This document shows, piece after piece, positions 1 through 8,266 of a stretch of DNA of 64,000 nt. Every line of letters starts with the position of its first letter. The first letter of the stretch is position 1. The position numbers were made by a program, and so were the translations under genes. The stretch lies in NCBI GenBank assembly GCA_963974715.1, contig CAXBDK010000013.1:117050-181049 (forward strand). The letters are read 5' to 3'. Source of the stretch: Sediminicola sp963974715. Lineage in GTDB: Bacteria > Bacteroidota > Bacteroidia > Flavobacteriales > Flavobacteriaceae. A model generated the notes under the pieces. It did not search any database and had not been told where the DNA came from. It worked only from the letters and a program-made list of their open reading frames with translations.

Positions 1-1
1 T

Positions 2-229
2 TACCCCATCGTACAACCGTTCCAAATCCAGGAAAGTGAAGTGGAAGCGCTCCTGGAAGTGCCATTGCGCGATTTTATGGACGATGGAAGGGTGGTACGC
101 CAAACATTGACCACCTCCTATGCCGAAAATATAGCGGTCCCTGCCTTTGAATTGAATGGCCATATGGTATGGGGGGCCACGGCCATGATGTTAAGTGAAG
201 TTAAAGAACTGTTCAAACAAGTGATGTAA
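2..229 (+). CDS. NUDIX hydrolase (CoA pyrophosphatase-like), C-terminal fragment
   Basis: The gene enters from the left edge in frame 2, and only about 75 C-terminal residues are visible. They read through a conserved-looking tail in which an acidic 'EVEALLEVPL' helix is followed by the beta-strand segment 'AFELNGHMVWGATAMML'. This matches the C-terminal part of CoA pyrophosphatase or NUDIX proteins, which hydrolyse nucleoside diphosphate-linked compounds such as CoA. The catalytic NUDIX box itself lies outside the window, so activity cannot be confirmed. The PlsC-like gene follows 39 bp downstream on the same strand but appears to have its own promoter. Confidence 0.65.
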   Translation, partial: YPIVQPFQIQESEVEALLEVPLRDFMDDGRVVRQTLTTSYAENIAVPAFELNGHMVWGATAMMLSEVKELFKQVM

Positions 230-242
230 GATCCATATTTTG

Positions 243-250
243 TATTTTTG
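243..250 (+). promoter_or_regulatory. Candidate -7 promoter element before the acyltransferase
   Basis: TATTTTTG matches the Bacteroidota -7 consensus TAnnTTTG and lies 18 bp before the start codon at 269. No clear TTTG -33 box is visible about 19 bp upstream, so this is a partial match. Confidence 0.4.
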
Positions 251-268
251 TATGTTCTAACATGAATT

Positions 269-1066
269 ATGGGCCTATTTAGCAAAAATCCTTTCGGGCA
301 TAGCCTGTTTCTTAAAAAATGGCTGATCCGTATTTTGGCGGTCATCACCCATCAGCGTTACAAAAGTTTCAATAAATTGGAGATAGAAGGTTCGGAGATC
401 ATTCGTGCGCTTCCCGATAACAACGTACTGTTCATCAGCAACCACCAAACCTATTTCGCCGATGTGGTGGCCATGTTCCATGTTTTCAATGCCAGTCTTA
501 GCGGTAGGGAAAACAATATCAAAAATGTGGGTTATATATGGCAGCCCAAACTGAATATGTACTATGTGGCCGCTGCCGAGACCATGAAAAAGAGCTTGCT
601 CACCAAAATTTTGGCCTATGCGGGATCGATCAGTATAGAGCGTACCTGGAGATCGGAGGGGCAGGATGTAAATAGGCAGGTAAAGTTGAGCGATATCTCC
701 AATATCGGGATTGCCTTAAAGGATGGTTGGGTCATTACTTTTCCCCAAGGGACCACCACTCCTTGGAAACCGTTGCGCAAGGGTACGGCACATATCATCA
801 AAAAATATAGACCTATAGTGGTTCCGGTGGTGATTGACGGATTTAGGCGCTCTTTCGACAAAAAGGGGCTCCGCGTAAAGAAAAAGGGCATTTTACAGTC
901 CATTGTAATAAAGGAGCCCTTGGAAATAGATTACGAAAACGAATCCTTTGAATCCATCATCGAGAAAATGGAATATGCCATAGAACAGCATCCGTCCTTT
1001 CTAAAGGTAATATCCAAAGCAGACCTGTTGGCCTATGAGGAGGAGAACAAACAGCGAAATTGGTAG
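269..1066 (+). CDS. 1-acyl-sn-glycerol-3-phosphate acyltransferase-like protein (PlsC family)
   Basis: This 265-residue protein belongs to the lysophospholipid acyltransferase superfamily, which moves acyl chains onto lysophosphatidate or related lipids at the inner membrane. Motif I is recognisable at residues 57-65 (SNHQTYFAD), but the spacing between His59 and Asp65 is five residues rather than the usual four (HX4D). Motif III at 158-165 reads FPQGTTTP, where most members have FPEGTRS, so the usual Glu and Arg are absent. The protein is therefore a divergent member. It could act on a Bacteroidota-specific lipid such as an aminolipid rather than on lysophosphatidate. It faces a membrane protein gene transcribed convergently. 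Confidence 0.75.
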   Translation: MGLFSKNPFGHSLFLKKWLIRILAVITHQRYKSFNKLEIEGSEIIRALPDNNVLFISNHQTYFADVVAMFHVFNASLSGRENNIKNVGYIWQPKLNMYYVAAAETMKKSLLTKILAYAGSISIERTWRSEGQDVNRQVKLSDISNIGIALKDGWVITFPQGTTTPWKPLRKGTAHIIKKYRPIVVPVVIDGFRRSFDKKGLRVKKKGILQSIVIKEPLEIDYENESFESIIEKMEYAIEQHPSFLKVISKADLLAYEEENKQRNW

Positions 1067-1447
1067 GGCGAAGTGTAACCCTATTTCAGCCTCCCCAACT
1101 CCCGTTCTTTTTCACCTGGTCTTCCTTAAAGAATGGTTCCGTAGTTTGTGCCTCCGCTAGCCTTTCGCCAAAGCAGCATGGCTCCGAAAAAGCTTCTGCG
1201 ACGTCAGGGAGGCTGTGCAAACTTCTTTTGCCTTGTCCAGATAAAAAAATAACAGCCATTTCACCGACAAACCAAGCTCGACACTACACTAGTGCGGTGA
1301 CCCGTAAAAAGCCAGTTGATTTTCGCTCTTTTTCCTTTGCACTGCGAAAAATTTTTCCGCGTAGCTACTGCTACGCTTGCAGGTATTGCCCGTTCAAAAG
1401 AAAAAATAGAAGAAAAATTTTTGTCATCTGTCCTTCAGATTACCACA
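1067..1447. other. Convergent intergenic region with a perfect hairpin, no gene assigned
   Basis: This 381-bp gap lies between two converging genes. It holds a perfect 7-bp stem GCGTAGC-tact-GCTACGC at 1359-1376, flanked by A/T-rich stretches, and an imperfect inverted repeat with ends GCCTCC (1150-1155) and GGAGGC (1208-1213). Both strands have open stretches, but their composition is unlike the neighbouring genes and the predicted peptides match no family I know. It may be a decayed dispersed repeat. The hairpin could help terminate transcription from either side. Confidence 0.4.
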
Positions 1448-2092
1448 CTAGACTTCCAATTGTTTAAGGTCGTTGTAGTTTTTTCGCAATCTTTTTAGCA
1501 GAATTCCATAGAGCAGTTTGTAGAACAGCCATATCAACAGCAATAAAATGGCGGTTGCCACTATGGAAATACCTACGATTACCAGCCAGAACAATGTTTC
1601 ATTGCCCGCCTCCGAGGCAGCGGATATGATCTTTTCACTATCGGGGCCATAAATGACACTGCCATAGATCATGGTGATCATGGATATGGTGAAAATGATC
1701 AAATTGAACCAAACATATTGTGTGACCGTCCGCTTGGTGGTCAGGATGTTTTTCATCAAGTGGCGGGAAGAATCGGTAAAGGATATTTTTTTGTAGTTTC
1801 TGTAGAATTTGTAGATAAAATACAGTAGTCCCAAATGGTTGATCGCCATAAGGATGACGGTAAACTCATAGATATGCATCTTTTTAAATAGGCTCCAAGA
1901 TTCGGCATCCGTAAAGGCAATGTTCAACACTGCCCAGAATACGAATTCGATCATACTGATATAGAAGATCCATTTGACAATGGAGGAGGATTTTTTCCAT
2001 ATCATGTTATAAATATCACCATAGGACAATTTAGGAAGTCCCACTTCCTTTTTTTGCCAATCTCTTTTTAATAGTTCCAGTTCATCCATCAT
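1448..2092 (-). CDS. Four-helix membrane protein paired with an ECF sigma factor
   Basis: This 214-residue protein has a short charged N-terminus (MMDELELLKRDWQ) followed by four hydrophobic segments, near residues 38-60, 76-96, 125-150 and 163-200. It starts 4 bp after the stop codon of the ECF sigma factor gene, so the two are very likely co-transcribed and translationally linked. The position suggests a membrane-bound partner or regulator of that sigma factor, but it has no classic zinc anti-sigma motif (HxxxCxxC). I cannot assign a molecular function. The N-terminal 'LKRDWQ' stretch is common in Bacteroidota proteins encoded after sigma factors. Confidence 0.7.
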   Translation of the reverse strand: MMDELELLKRDWQKKEVGLPKLSYGDIYNMIWKKSSSIVKWIFYISMIEFVFWAVLNIAFTDAESWSLFKKMHIYEFTVILMAINHLGLLYFIYKFYRNYKKISFTDSSRHLMKNILTTKRTVTQYVWFNLIIFTISMITMIYGSVIYGPDSEKIISAASEAGNETLFWLVIVGISIVATAILLLLIWLFYKLLYGILLKRLRKNYNDLKQLEV

Positions 2093-2096
2093 ATCG

Positions 2097-2591
2097 TCAA
2101 GGATTAAGTATGGTTCTTAATTTGTTTTTTATCCGGTTCATCTTCACTCTTGCATTTACTTCACTTATCCCCAAGGTTTCGGCAATTTCTGTGTAGTCCT
2201 TATCTTCCAGGTAAAGGAAAACCAGCGCCTTTTCTATATCGCCGAGTTCCCTGACCGCGTCATAGAGCAACTTCAACTGCTGCTCCTGTGTATCGTCGTA
2301 TTCTTCCGCCTTTATTTTGAACAGCACCGATTCGTAATCTTGGGTCTGTATTTTTTTCTTCGATTTTCTGTAGAGGGTGATCGCAGTGTTCAATGCCACC
2401 CGGTACATCCAAGTGCTGAATTTGGATTCGCCCCGGAATTTGGGATACGCCTTCCATAGCTGAATGGTAATTTCCTGAAAAAGGTCCTTGTGCGAATCAG
2501 TGTCGTTCGTATACAGGGAACAGACCTTGTGAACAATGTTCTGATTGTTCTCCAGCTCGGTTACAAAACGGTGTTCCAGTTCTTTGGTCAC
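2097..2591 (-). CDS. ECF-type RNA polymerase sigma factor
   Basis: Region 2 is clear in 'FQEITIQLWKAYPKF' and 'FSTWMYRVALNTAI' (core RNA polymerase and -10 contacts). Region 4 is clear in 'EIAETLGISEVNARVKMNRIK', the helix-turn-helix that reads the -35 box. The frame also offers an ATG at 2651, but that ATG sits directly on the U-run of the upstream gene's terminator. The residues before the GTG at 2591 (VTKELEHRF, then the family's typical 'ENNQNIVHKVC') do not look like sigma factor, so I prefer the GTG start, giving about 164 residues. The next gene encodes its probable membrane partner. Target genes are unknown. Confidence 0.8.
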   Translation of the reverse strand: MTKELEHRFVTELENNQNIVHKVCSLYTNDTDSHKDLFQEITIQLWKAYPKFRGESKFSTWMYRVALNTAITLYRKSKKKIQTQDYESVLFKIKAEEYDDTQEQQLKLLYDAVRELGDIEKALVFLYLEDKDYTEIAETLGISEVNARVKMNRIKNKLRTILNP

Positions 2592-2656
2592 TTTTTGGTA
2601 TTGCTTATGTATTGGTATGGATAAAAATGCTTTTGTTACAGTTATGCACATAAAAA

Positions 2657-2682
2657 AACCGATAGTTGGAAAACTATCGGTT
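2657..2682 (-). terminator. Rho-independent terminator of the amidohydrolase gene
   Basis: A perfect 11-bp stem AACCGATAGTT / AACTATCGGTT with a 4-nt loop is followed on the minus strand by a run of T. It lies 20 bp after the amidohydrolase stop codon and just upstream of the sigma factor reading frame. Confidence 0.85.
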
Positions 2683-2701
2683 CCCTAAATGTACTGGCGC
2701 A

Positions 2702-4138
2702 CTATTTTCTGTAATCCAGTGCCGGTGCCCTATTGCCCAATAATGGTATATATTCGAAATCTTTTCCCCTTCTATCGATCAGCTCCTCTTTGGCCTTGGT
2801 GATAAGGCCATTGTCCTTAAAAATGTCCATGGCCGTGAGGGCAAGGGTCTTTGCCGCTACCATCATTCCCTTCTTGCTCAGGGTGGTACCCCCCGCTGCA
2901 ACGGCCTGCCAGCTATGGGCCGGGGTTCCAGGTACCCAGGTGGCCGTACTGAGCCCTGCGGTGGGCACCGTAAAGCTTACGTCCCCAACGTCTGTGGATC
3001 CATAGGCCTTGGCCTCGGTACTATAGGTTTCAATATTTTTGGCGGTTTCCAGATCGGCTTTTTCCTGTCCCAATGTCAGTGCAATTTTATTGGCGAATTC
3101 CAATTCTTCGGGCGAGTAGGTGATGCCACCCACTTTTACGAGGTTGTCGTACATTACTTTTTGCACGGTGAGGTTGGGCAGCAGTTCATGGGTCCCACCG
3201 ATCATTTCATACTCCATTGTGGTGCCCGTTCCAAGTGCGGCGCCCTCAGCTGCTTTCACCATTCTATCAAAGATATCCATCACCACCTCCCTGTTGTTGT
3301 GCCGTGCATAATAGTATACTTCGGCAAAATCGGGAACCACATTGGGAGCTTTCCCACCTTGGGTGATCACGTAATGTATCCGTGCATCCGACGGAATGTG
3401 TTCGCGCATCATGTTCACCATCATGTTCATGGCTTCCACGCCATCCAAGGCCGAACGGCCTTTTTCTGGCGATCCGGCGGCATGGGCTGAAATACCGTGG
3501 AACCTGAACTTGGCCGATTTGTTGGCAAGGGCGGCTCCGGCACTGGCCTCGTTGCTGGCACCGGGATGCCAGTGAAGGGCGACGTCCACATCCTTAAAAA
3601 GTCCTTCCCGAACCATATAGACCTTGCCCGATCCCCCTTCCTCTGCGGGGCATCCGTAAAACCGGATGGTCCCCTTTGTCTTGGTGGCGACCATCCATTC
3701 TTTCACCGCAATTGCGGCAGCGGTGGAAGCGGTACCGAACAAATGGTGCCCACAGGCATGCCCTGCCGCCTTACCGGCCGATTCCTTTTCGGGAACCGCC
3801 TTTTGGGACAGGCCGGGAAGGGCATCGTATTCCCCGAGGATGGCTATTACAGGTGTCCCGCTTCCATACTCCGCTACAAAGGCGGTAGGAATGCCCGCAA
3901 CGCCTTTTTTTATATCAAAACCTTCTTTTTCAAGTGTTTCCTGTAACAGTGCCGAACTTTTCTCTTCCAGATAGCCCATTTCGGCAAACTCCCAAATATC
4001 TTGGGCCATGTTTGCATAGACATCTTGTTTTTTGTCCAGGTTTTTTAGGACTTCCGATGGGGTTTTTTGCGCATGGGAAGGGTCCATGAACATCAAAAGA
4101 ATTAGGAATGGGAGTAATGGTCTTTTCATTTTGGTCAA
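2702..4138 (-). CDS. Secreted M20D amidohydrolase (AbgB-like)
   Basis: This is a 478-residue metal-dependent amidohydrolase of the M20D group, whose members cleave p-aminobenzoyl-glutamate, indole-acetyl-amino acids or N-acyl amino acids. Metal-binding signatures are GHACGHH (residues 126-132), AEEGGSGK (165-172) and HWHPG (189-193). The N-terminus has a hydrophobic signal sequence ending near 'DPSHAQ', so the enzyme is probably periplasmic, unlike cytosolic E. coli AbgB. A second ATG three codons downstream (4129) is an equally good start. The true substrate cannot be read from sequence. It is a single gene with its own terminator. Confidence 0.85.
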   Translation of the reverse strand: MTKMKRPLLPFLILLMFMDPSHAQKTPSEVLKNLDKKQDVYANMAQDIWEFAEMGYLEEKSSALLQETLEKEGFDIKKGVAGIPTAFVAEYGSGTPVIAILGEYDALPGLSQKAVPEKESAGKAAGHACGHHLFGTASTAAAIAVKEWMVATKTKGTIRFYGCPAEEGGSGKVYMVREGLFKDVDVALHWHPGASNEASAGAALANKSAKFRFHGISAHAAGSPEKGRSALDGVEAMNMMVNMMREHIPSDARIHYVITQGGKAPNVVPDFAEVYYYARHNNREVVMDIFDRMVKAAEGAALGTGTTMEYEMIGGTHELLPNLTVQKVMYDNLVKVGGITYSPEELEFANKIALTLGQEKADLETAKNIETYSTEAKAYGSTDVGDVSFTVPTAGLSTATWVPGTPAHSWQAVAAGGTTLSKKGMMVAAKTLALTAMDIFKDNGLITKAKEELIDRRGKDFEYIPLLGNRAPALDYRK

Positions 4139-4231
4139 TTATTAGGTGTATCGGCATAAATATAACAAAAAGGGAATTTTCCTAGGTGCCGCATGCGGTC
4201 GAATGTTTATTTTAGGGGCATGAATTGTGAT

Positions 4232-5545
4232 ATGAACATACCAAGGTCCAGTTTTCCGAGAATTGTAATAATCGGAGGCGGTTTCGCTGGGATTGCCTTA
4301 GCGAAAAAATTGAGCAAAAAAGAGGTGCAGGTAGTACTTCTGGACAGACATAATTACCATACGTTCCAACCGCTTTTGTACCAAGTGTCCACAGGCGGAC
4401 TGGAACCGGATTCCATTGCCTATCCCATTCGAAAAATATTGCAGGATTACCCCAATTTTTTCTTTAGACTGGCGGAGGTAAGGGAAATTTCGGTGACGGA
4501 GAAGACCATTTATACCGATATCGGGCTTGTGTTATATGACCATCTGGTGCTTGCCACGGGTTCGGAGACCAATTTTTTCGGGAACGTCGAAATAGAGCGC
4601 AACAGTATGGCGATGAAATCCATTCCCCAATCGCTCAACCTTCGAAGTTTGATCTTGGAAAATTTTGAAAGGGCACTGCTTACCGATGACCTACATGAAC
4701 GGGATGCCCTGATGAATTTTGTGATCGTGGGCGGGGGGCCAACGGGCGTGGAACTGGCGGGGGCACTGGCCGAGATAAAAAAAGGGATTTTGCCAAAGGA
4801 TTATCCCGATCTGGATACCCGCAGGGCACAGATCAACCTAGTGCAGTCCGGACCACGGATCCTTAAGGAAATGAGCGAACAGGCATCGCGGAAGGCGGAG
4901 GATTTTCTGGAAACACTAGGGGTGCAAGTCTGGAAGGAAACGCGGATAATGGGTTATGATGGGAAACTGGCCACCACTGCAACCGACGTGACTTTTGAGA
5001 CCGCTACCCTTGTCTGGGCGGCGGGGGTAAAGGGCGCTTTAATAAAAGGCATTGATGCCAAGGAGTTCGTGGTGCCGGGAGACCGGCTCAAAGTAAACCA
5101 TTTTAATCAAGTGGAAGGCTGTCCCGATGTGTTTGCCGTGGGAGATATAGCCTGTATGGTCACACCCGAGTTCCCTTTGGGACATCCCATGATGGCCCAG
5201 CCTGCCATGCAACAAGGTGCCAATCTGGGCGATAACCTGGTTCGACTGTTGGAAAAGAAACCCTTAAAACCCTTTGTTTATAGGGACAAGGGGAGCATGG
5301 CCACCGTGGGGAGGAACAAGGCCGTGGTAGATCTTAGGAATTACCGGTTCCAAGGGGTTTTTGCATGGTTCGTATGGATGTTCGTACACCTCTTTTTTTT
5401 GATAGGGTTTAGAAACCGTACCATAGTTTTTATTAATTGGGTATATAACTACATCCGTTTCGATCGGGAAGCGCGCCTGATCATACGCCCCTTTAAAAAG
5501 GATTATAGCCTTTACAAACACCAGGAAAGCAATCTAAGTAAATAA
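4232..5545 (+). CDS. ndh: Type II NADH:quinone oxidoreductase (NDH-2)
   Basis: This FAD-dependent single-subunit NADH dehydrogenase passes electrons from NADH to menaquinone without pumping protons. The FAD-binding Rossmann motif IIGGGFAGIALAKKL is at the N-terminus, and the NADH-binding motif VIVGGGPTGVELAGALAEI follows near the middle. 'DVFAVGDIAC' is the second FAD contact. The C-terminus has an aromatic, hydrophobic segment (FAWFVWMFVHLFFLIGF) that should anchor it in the inner membrane. Upstream in-frame ATGs exist at 4193 and 4220, but the ATG at 4232 directly precedes the conserved dinucleotide fold. The length of about 437 residues is normal for the family. XerD follows convergently. 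Confidence 0.9.
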   Translation: MNIPRSSFPRIVIIGGGFAGIALAKKLSKKEVQVVLLDRHNYHTFQPLLYQVSTGGLEPDSIAYPIRKILQDYPNFFFRLAEVREISVTEKTIYTDIGLVLYDHLVLATGSETNFFGNVEIERNSMAMKSIPQSLNLRSLILENFERALLTDDLHERDALMNFVIVGGGPTGVELAGALAEIKKGILPKDYPDLDTRRAQINLVQSGPRILKEMSEQASRKAEDFLETLGVQVWKETRIMGYDGKLATTATDVTFETATLVWAAGVKGALIKGIDAKEFVVPGDRLKVNHFNQVEGCPDVFAVGDIACMVTPEFPLGHPMMAQPAMQQGANLGDNLVRLLEKKPLKPFVYRDKGSMATVGRNKAVVDLRNYRFQGVFAWFVWMFVHLFFLIGFRNRTIVFINWVYNYIRFDREARLIIRPFKKDYSLYKHQESNLSK

Positions 5546-5577
5546 TCGGCCAGCGGGTCCTCCATGCCGCCCTATTT

Positions 5578-6474
5578 CTATTTGCGGGGATGGTAACGGT
5601 TCAGTACGTCGGCCAGTTGTGTCCTGTCCACGTGCATATAGATTTCAGTGGTAGTGATGCTCTCATGTCCCAACATCTGCTGAATGGCCCTGAGGTCGGC
5701 CCCGTTGCCCAATAGGTGGGTGGCAAAGGAATGTCTGAACGTATGGGGCCCAATGGTTTTTTTCAATCCTATTTTTGCGGCCAATTGCCTGATGATCGTA
5801 AAGATCATGGCCCTGCTAAGTCCCTTGCCCCTTCTGTTAAGGAAGAGGATGTCATCGCATCCCTTTTGAACTTTCATATGGACCCTGATCTCCTTTTGGT
5901 AGATCTGGATATATTTTTGGTTCAGCTCGCTAATGGGCACCAATCGCTGTTTGTTGCCCTTTCCCGTTACCTTGATGAAGCCTTCGTTAAAATAGAGGTC
6001 CGAAATTTTTAGGCCTATCAGTTCCGATACCCGTAGCCCGCATCCATATAGGGTCTCCAACATGGCCCGGTTCCGTTCCCCCTCCGCTGTAGATAGGTCA
6101 ATGGCGTGTATAAGTGCATCTATTTCGGCTACCGAAAGCGTATCCGGCAATTTTCGGCCGATCTTGGGCGTTTCCATCAGATCCAGGGGATTGTCCTTTC
6201 GGTAATCCTCAAAGATCAGGTAGTTGAAAAAACTTTTTAATCCTGAAATGATACGCGCCTGCGACCTTGGATTCACCGTAGCCGCAACCTCGTACACAAA
6301 CCGTTGCACGGTTTCCCTCCCAATGGAACCAGGAGGTTCGGAGATGGAGTTTACCTCCAGAAACCGGATCAATTTTTCCACGTCCATGGTGTAATTGGCT
6401 ATGGAATTTGCCGAAAGCCCCCGTTCTATGGCAAGGTAATGCTGGAAATCTCTTAAGGTGTGCTCCCAAATCAT
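5578..6474 (-). CDS. xerD: Site-specific tyrosine recombinase XerD
   Basis: The 298 residues equal the length of E. coli XerD. The enzyme resolves chromosome dimers at dif together with or instead of XerC. All catalytic residues are present: Arg148 (GCGLRVSELIGL), Lys172, His244 and Arg247 (HTFRHSFATHLL), His270 (LGH) and Tyr279 (TEIYMH). The N-terminal SAM-like core-binding domain is intact. The frame is open further upstream, but the ATG at 6474 begins the family-conserved part. A TATCTTTG element (6478-6485 on this strand) ends three bases before this ATG, so the message may be nearly leaderless. Confidence 0.92.
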   Translation of the reverse strand: MIWEHTLRDFQHYLAIERGLSANSIANYTMDVEKLIRFLEVNSISEPPGSIGRETVQRFVYEVAATVNPRSQARIISGLKSFFNYLIFEDYRKDNPLDLMETPKIGRKLPDTLSVAEIDALIHAIDLSTAEGERNRAMLETLYGCGLRVSELIGLKISDLYFNEGFIKVTGKGNKQRLVPISELNQKYIQIYQKEIRVHMKVQKGCDDILFLNRRGKGLSRAMIFTIIRQLAAKIGLKKTIGPHTFRHSFATHLLGNGADLRAIQQMLGHESITTTEIYMHVDRTQLADVLNRYHPRK

Positions 6475-6775
6475 GCCCAAAGATAGTACTATAAACCAGA
6501 TCATGCCATATTCCAGTGCACCAAGGCTCACGGAAGCGCCCAAGGTCGTCCACTTGGGCAATGCCCAACAGGTTCCGGCAATTTCCTCGAAGGGTATTTT
6601 GTTTTTCCGCTATAGGCCCTACCGGCCTGCTCCGAGGTTGTGGTCGGTATTTTTTTTTTATGAACTATATTTTGATATTTTTACCGTTGATAAGGGAGTT
6701 GTACTAAATTTTGATGCCAGCCGTGCTGTTGATGGGCTAGAGCATCTGACCACCCATAGAAATAAAAACGAACGG
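6475..6775. promoter_or_regulatory. Divergent xerD/aroQ intergenic region
   Basis: This 301-bp divergent region must carry promoters for both genes. On the minus strand TATCTTTG (6478-6485) is a good -7 element for xerD. The plus strand has T-rich stretches (6650-6680) but no exact TAnnTTTG. Part of the dispersed GC-rich repeat lies at about 6613-6647. Confidence 0.5.
6613..6647 (-). repeat. Partial copy of the dispersed intergenic repeat
   Basis: Read on the minus strand, this contains ACAACCTCGGAGCAGGCCGG followed by TAGGGCCTAT. It aligns with the core of the copies at 10480-10623 and 52952-53053 with roughly 70 percent identity by eye. Unlike the others it is not next to a stop codon. Confidence 0.5.
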
Positions 6776-7192
6776 ATGAAAATAATCATAATCAACGGGC
6801 CAAATCTCAACTTGCTGGGAAAGAGGGAACCACAAATATATGGCAGTACCACCTTTGGGGATTATTTTTCCGAACTGCAATTCCGTTTTCAGGAACTGCA
6901 GCTGGAATATTACCAGTCCAATTTGGAAGGGGAACTCATTAATAAATTACATGAATGTGGCTTTGGGGGCTATGAAGGAATCGTCCTGAACGCAGGGGCC
7001 TATACACATACCTCCATTGGGATCGGTGATGCCGTAAAGGGCATAGACGCCCCAGTTGTGGAGGTGCATATCTCCAATACCTTCGCAAGGGAGGAATTTA
7101 GGCACCAATCCTATATTTCCGCAAGTGCCAAGGGGGTGATTTTAGGTTTCGGCCTTCGGAGCTATGACCTTGCAATCAAAAGTTTTCTGTAG
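6776..7192 (+). CDS. aroQ: Type II 3-dehydroquinate dehydratase
   Basis: This 138-residue protein matches the small dodecameric type II dehydroquinase, which converts 3-dehydroquinate to 3-dehydroshikimate in aromatic amino acid synthesis. The N-terminal signature IIINGPNLNLLGKREPQIYG includes the catalytic Tyr22 and the flexible-loop Arg. LNAGAYTHTS and VEVHISN (His98) bind substrate. The long upstream open frame is ignored because the family starts at MKIIIINGPN. The stop TAG overlaps the GTG start of the next gene by one base, so the two are translationally coupled. Confidence 0.93.
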   Translation: MKIIIINGPNLNLLGKREPQIYGSTTFGDYFSELQFRFQELQLEYYQSNLEGELINKLHECGFGGYEGIVLNAGAYTHTSIGIGDAVKGIDAPVVEVHISNTFAREEFRHQSYISASAKGVILGFGLRSYDLAIKSFL

Positions 7193-7917
7193 TGGGGTCC
7201 TATTTTAACTGGAGCAGCGGAAAGGATTCGGTCCTGGCACTTTACAAGGTTTTGGAAGACCCTTCCATTTCAATTTCCAAATTGGTGACCACCGTAAACG
7301 GTGAGGTGGATAGGGTATCCATGCATGGCTTGCGCATTTCCCTTCTCAAGATGCAGGCACGGTCCGTGGGCATTCCGCTTCAAATGGTGGCCCTTAACGG
7401 CAATATCTCCATGGAAGCTTATGATCGTACCATGCGAACTTTAATGTCCGACCTTAAGGGACAAGGGTATACCAAGGCTTTCTTTGGGGATATTTTTTTG
7501 GAAGATCTTCGAAAATATCGAGAGGATAGATTGGCGGAAGTGGGAATAAAGGTGGTCTTTCCCTTGTGGAAAGGGGATACGAAAAAATTAATGGCCGAGT
7601 TCTTGGATGCCGGATTTAAAGCGATTACCGTGTGTGTAAATGCTAAATACTTGGACCCTTCTTTTTGTGGAAGGAAAGTGGATATGGATTTTCTGAACGA
7701 GCTGCCAGAAGGGGTGGATGCCTGTGGTGAAAATGGCGAATTCCATACGTTTGTGTACGACGGTCCCATTTTTCAATTTCCCGTCGACTTCACAATTGGC
7801 GAAATCGTCAAAAAACGGTATGGCCCCTCCAAAGATGGGGACGACTGTTTTTCCAAAGAGGACCTTGTCTGGGACAATGAGTTCTGGTTCTGTGACCTAC
7901 TTCCCACAGAGTCCTAA
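7192..7917 (+). CDS. PP-loop ATPase of the Dph6/DUF71 family
   Basis: The 241-residue protein begins with a PP-loop (WSSGKDS, residues 7-13) that binds ATP for adenylation and amidation chemistry. The archaeal and eukaryotic relative Dph6 makes diphthamide on elongation factor 2. Bacteria lack diphthamide, so the bacterial substrate is unknown. The GTG start overlaps the aroQ stop by one base. The closing 'GENGEFHTFVYDGPIF' is typical of this family. The 3' end overlaps the converging DUF3817 gene by four bases. Confidence 0.8.
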   Translation: MGSYFNWSSGKDSVLALYKVLEDPSISISKLVTTVNGEVDRVSMHGLRISLLKMQARSVGIPLQMVALNGNISMEAYDRTMRTLMSDLKGQGYTKAFFGDIFLEDLRKYREDRLAEVGIKVVFPLWKGDTKKLMAEFLDAGFKAITVCVNAKYLDPSFCGRKVDMDFLNELPEGVDACGENGEFHTFVYDGPIFQFPVDFTIGEIVKKRYGPSKDGDDCFSKEDLVWDNEFWFCDLLPTES

Positions 7918-8207
7918 TTGCTGGGGGCGATCATGGGTTTTAAGTACTTGCTGTCCACATAAAAGGTCCCGAAAGGCAGCAGTGAAGCCACAAACAGGAT
8001 AAGGAACATTTTTATGCCCCATTTTTTTTCCATCGTCAGCAAAAGGGCGAGCACCGCATATGCTATGAACAAAAATCCATGGGCGTAGCCTATGTACATA
8101 TTGGGTTCGGGAATATTGCCCCTGTACTTTAAGGGCATGCCCAGCCCAAAGAGCAATAAAAAGGAAATGCCTTCCAAGATGGCGATGGCCCTAAAAACTT
8201 TTAGCAT
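7914..8207 (-). CDS. DUF3817 integral membrane protein
   Basis: This 97-residue protein has three hydrophobic helices (near residues 9-26, 43-62 and 66-86) and the family features 'FRAIAILEGISFLLLFGLGMP' and 'GYAHGFLF'. DUF3817 proteins are small membrane proteins of unknown function, and one copy is often found as a domain in other membrane proteins. It follows lpd in the same direction after a hairpin and shares its last four bases with the converging PP-loop gene. No function is inferred. Confidence 0.8.
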   Translation of the reverse strand: MLKVFRAIAILEGISFLLLFGLGMPLKYRGNIPEPNMYIGYAHGFLFIAYAVLALLLTMEKKWGIKMFLILFVASLLPFGTFYVDSKYLKPMIAPSN

Positions 8208-8226
8208 TTTTTATATGTTTAGAAAA

Positions 8227-8258
8227 GCTGCAGCGTCGGACAGATCCAATGCTGCAGC
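8227..8258 (-). terminator. Possible terminator after lpdA
   Basis: GCTGCAGC is repeated at 8227-8234 and 8251-8258. Because it is self-complementary, the two copies can form an 8-bp stem with a 16-nt loop. On the minus strand it is followed by TTTTC, shortly after the lpd stop codon. Confidence 0.55.
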
Positions 8259-8266
8259 CACGGTTC

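Noticed and set aside
1060..1467. 135-codon frame between two converging genes
   Set aside because: Overlaps the PlsC end, biased composition and no recognisable family. More likely a repeat-like non-coding stretch.
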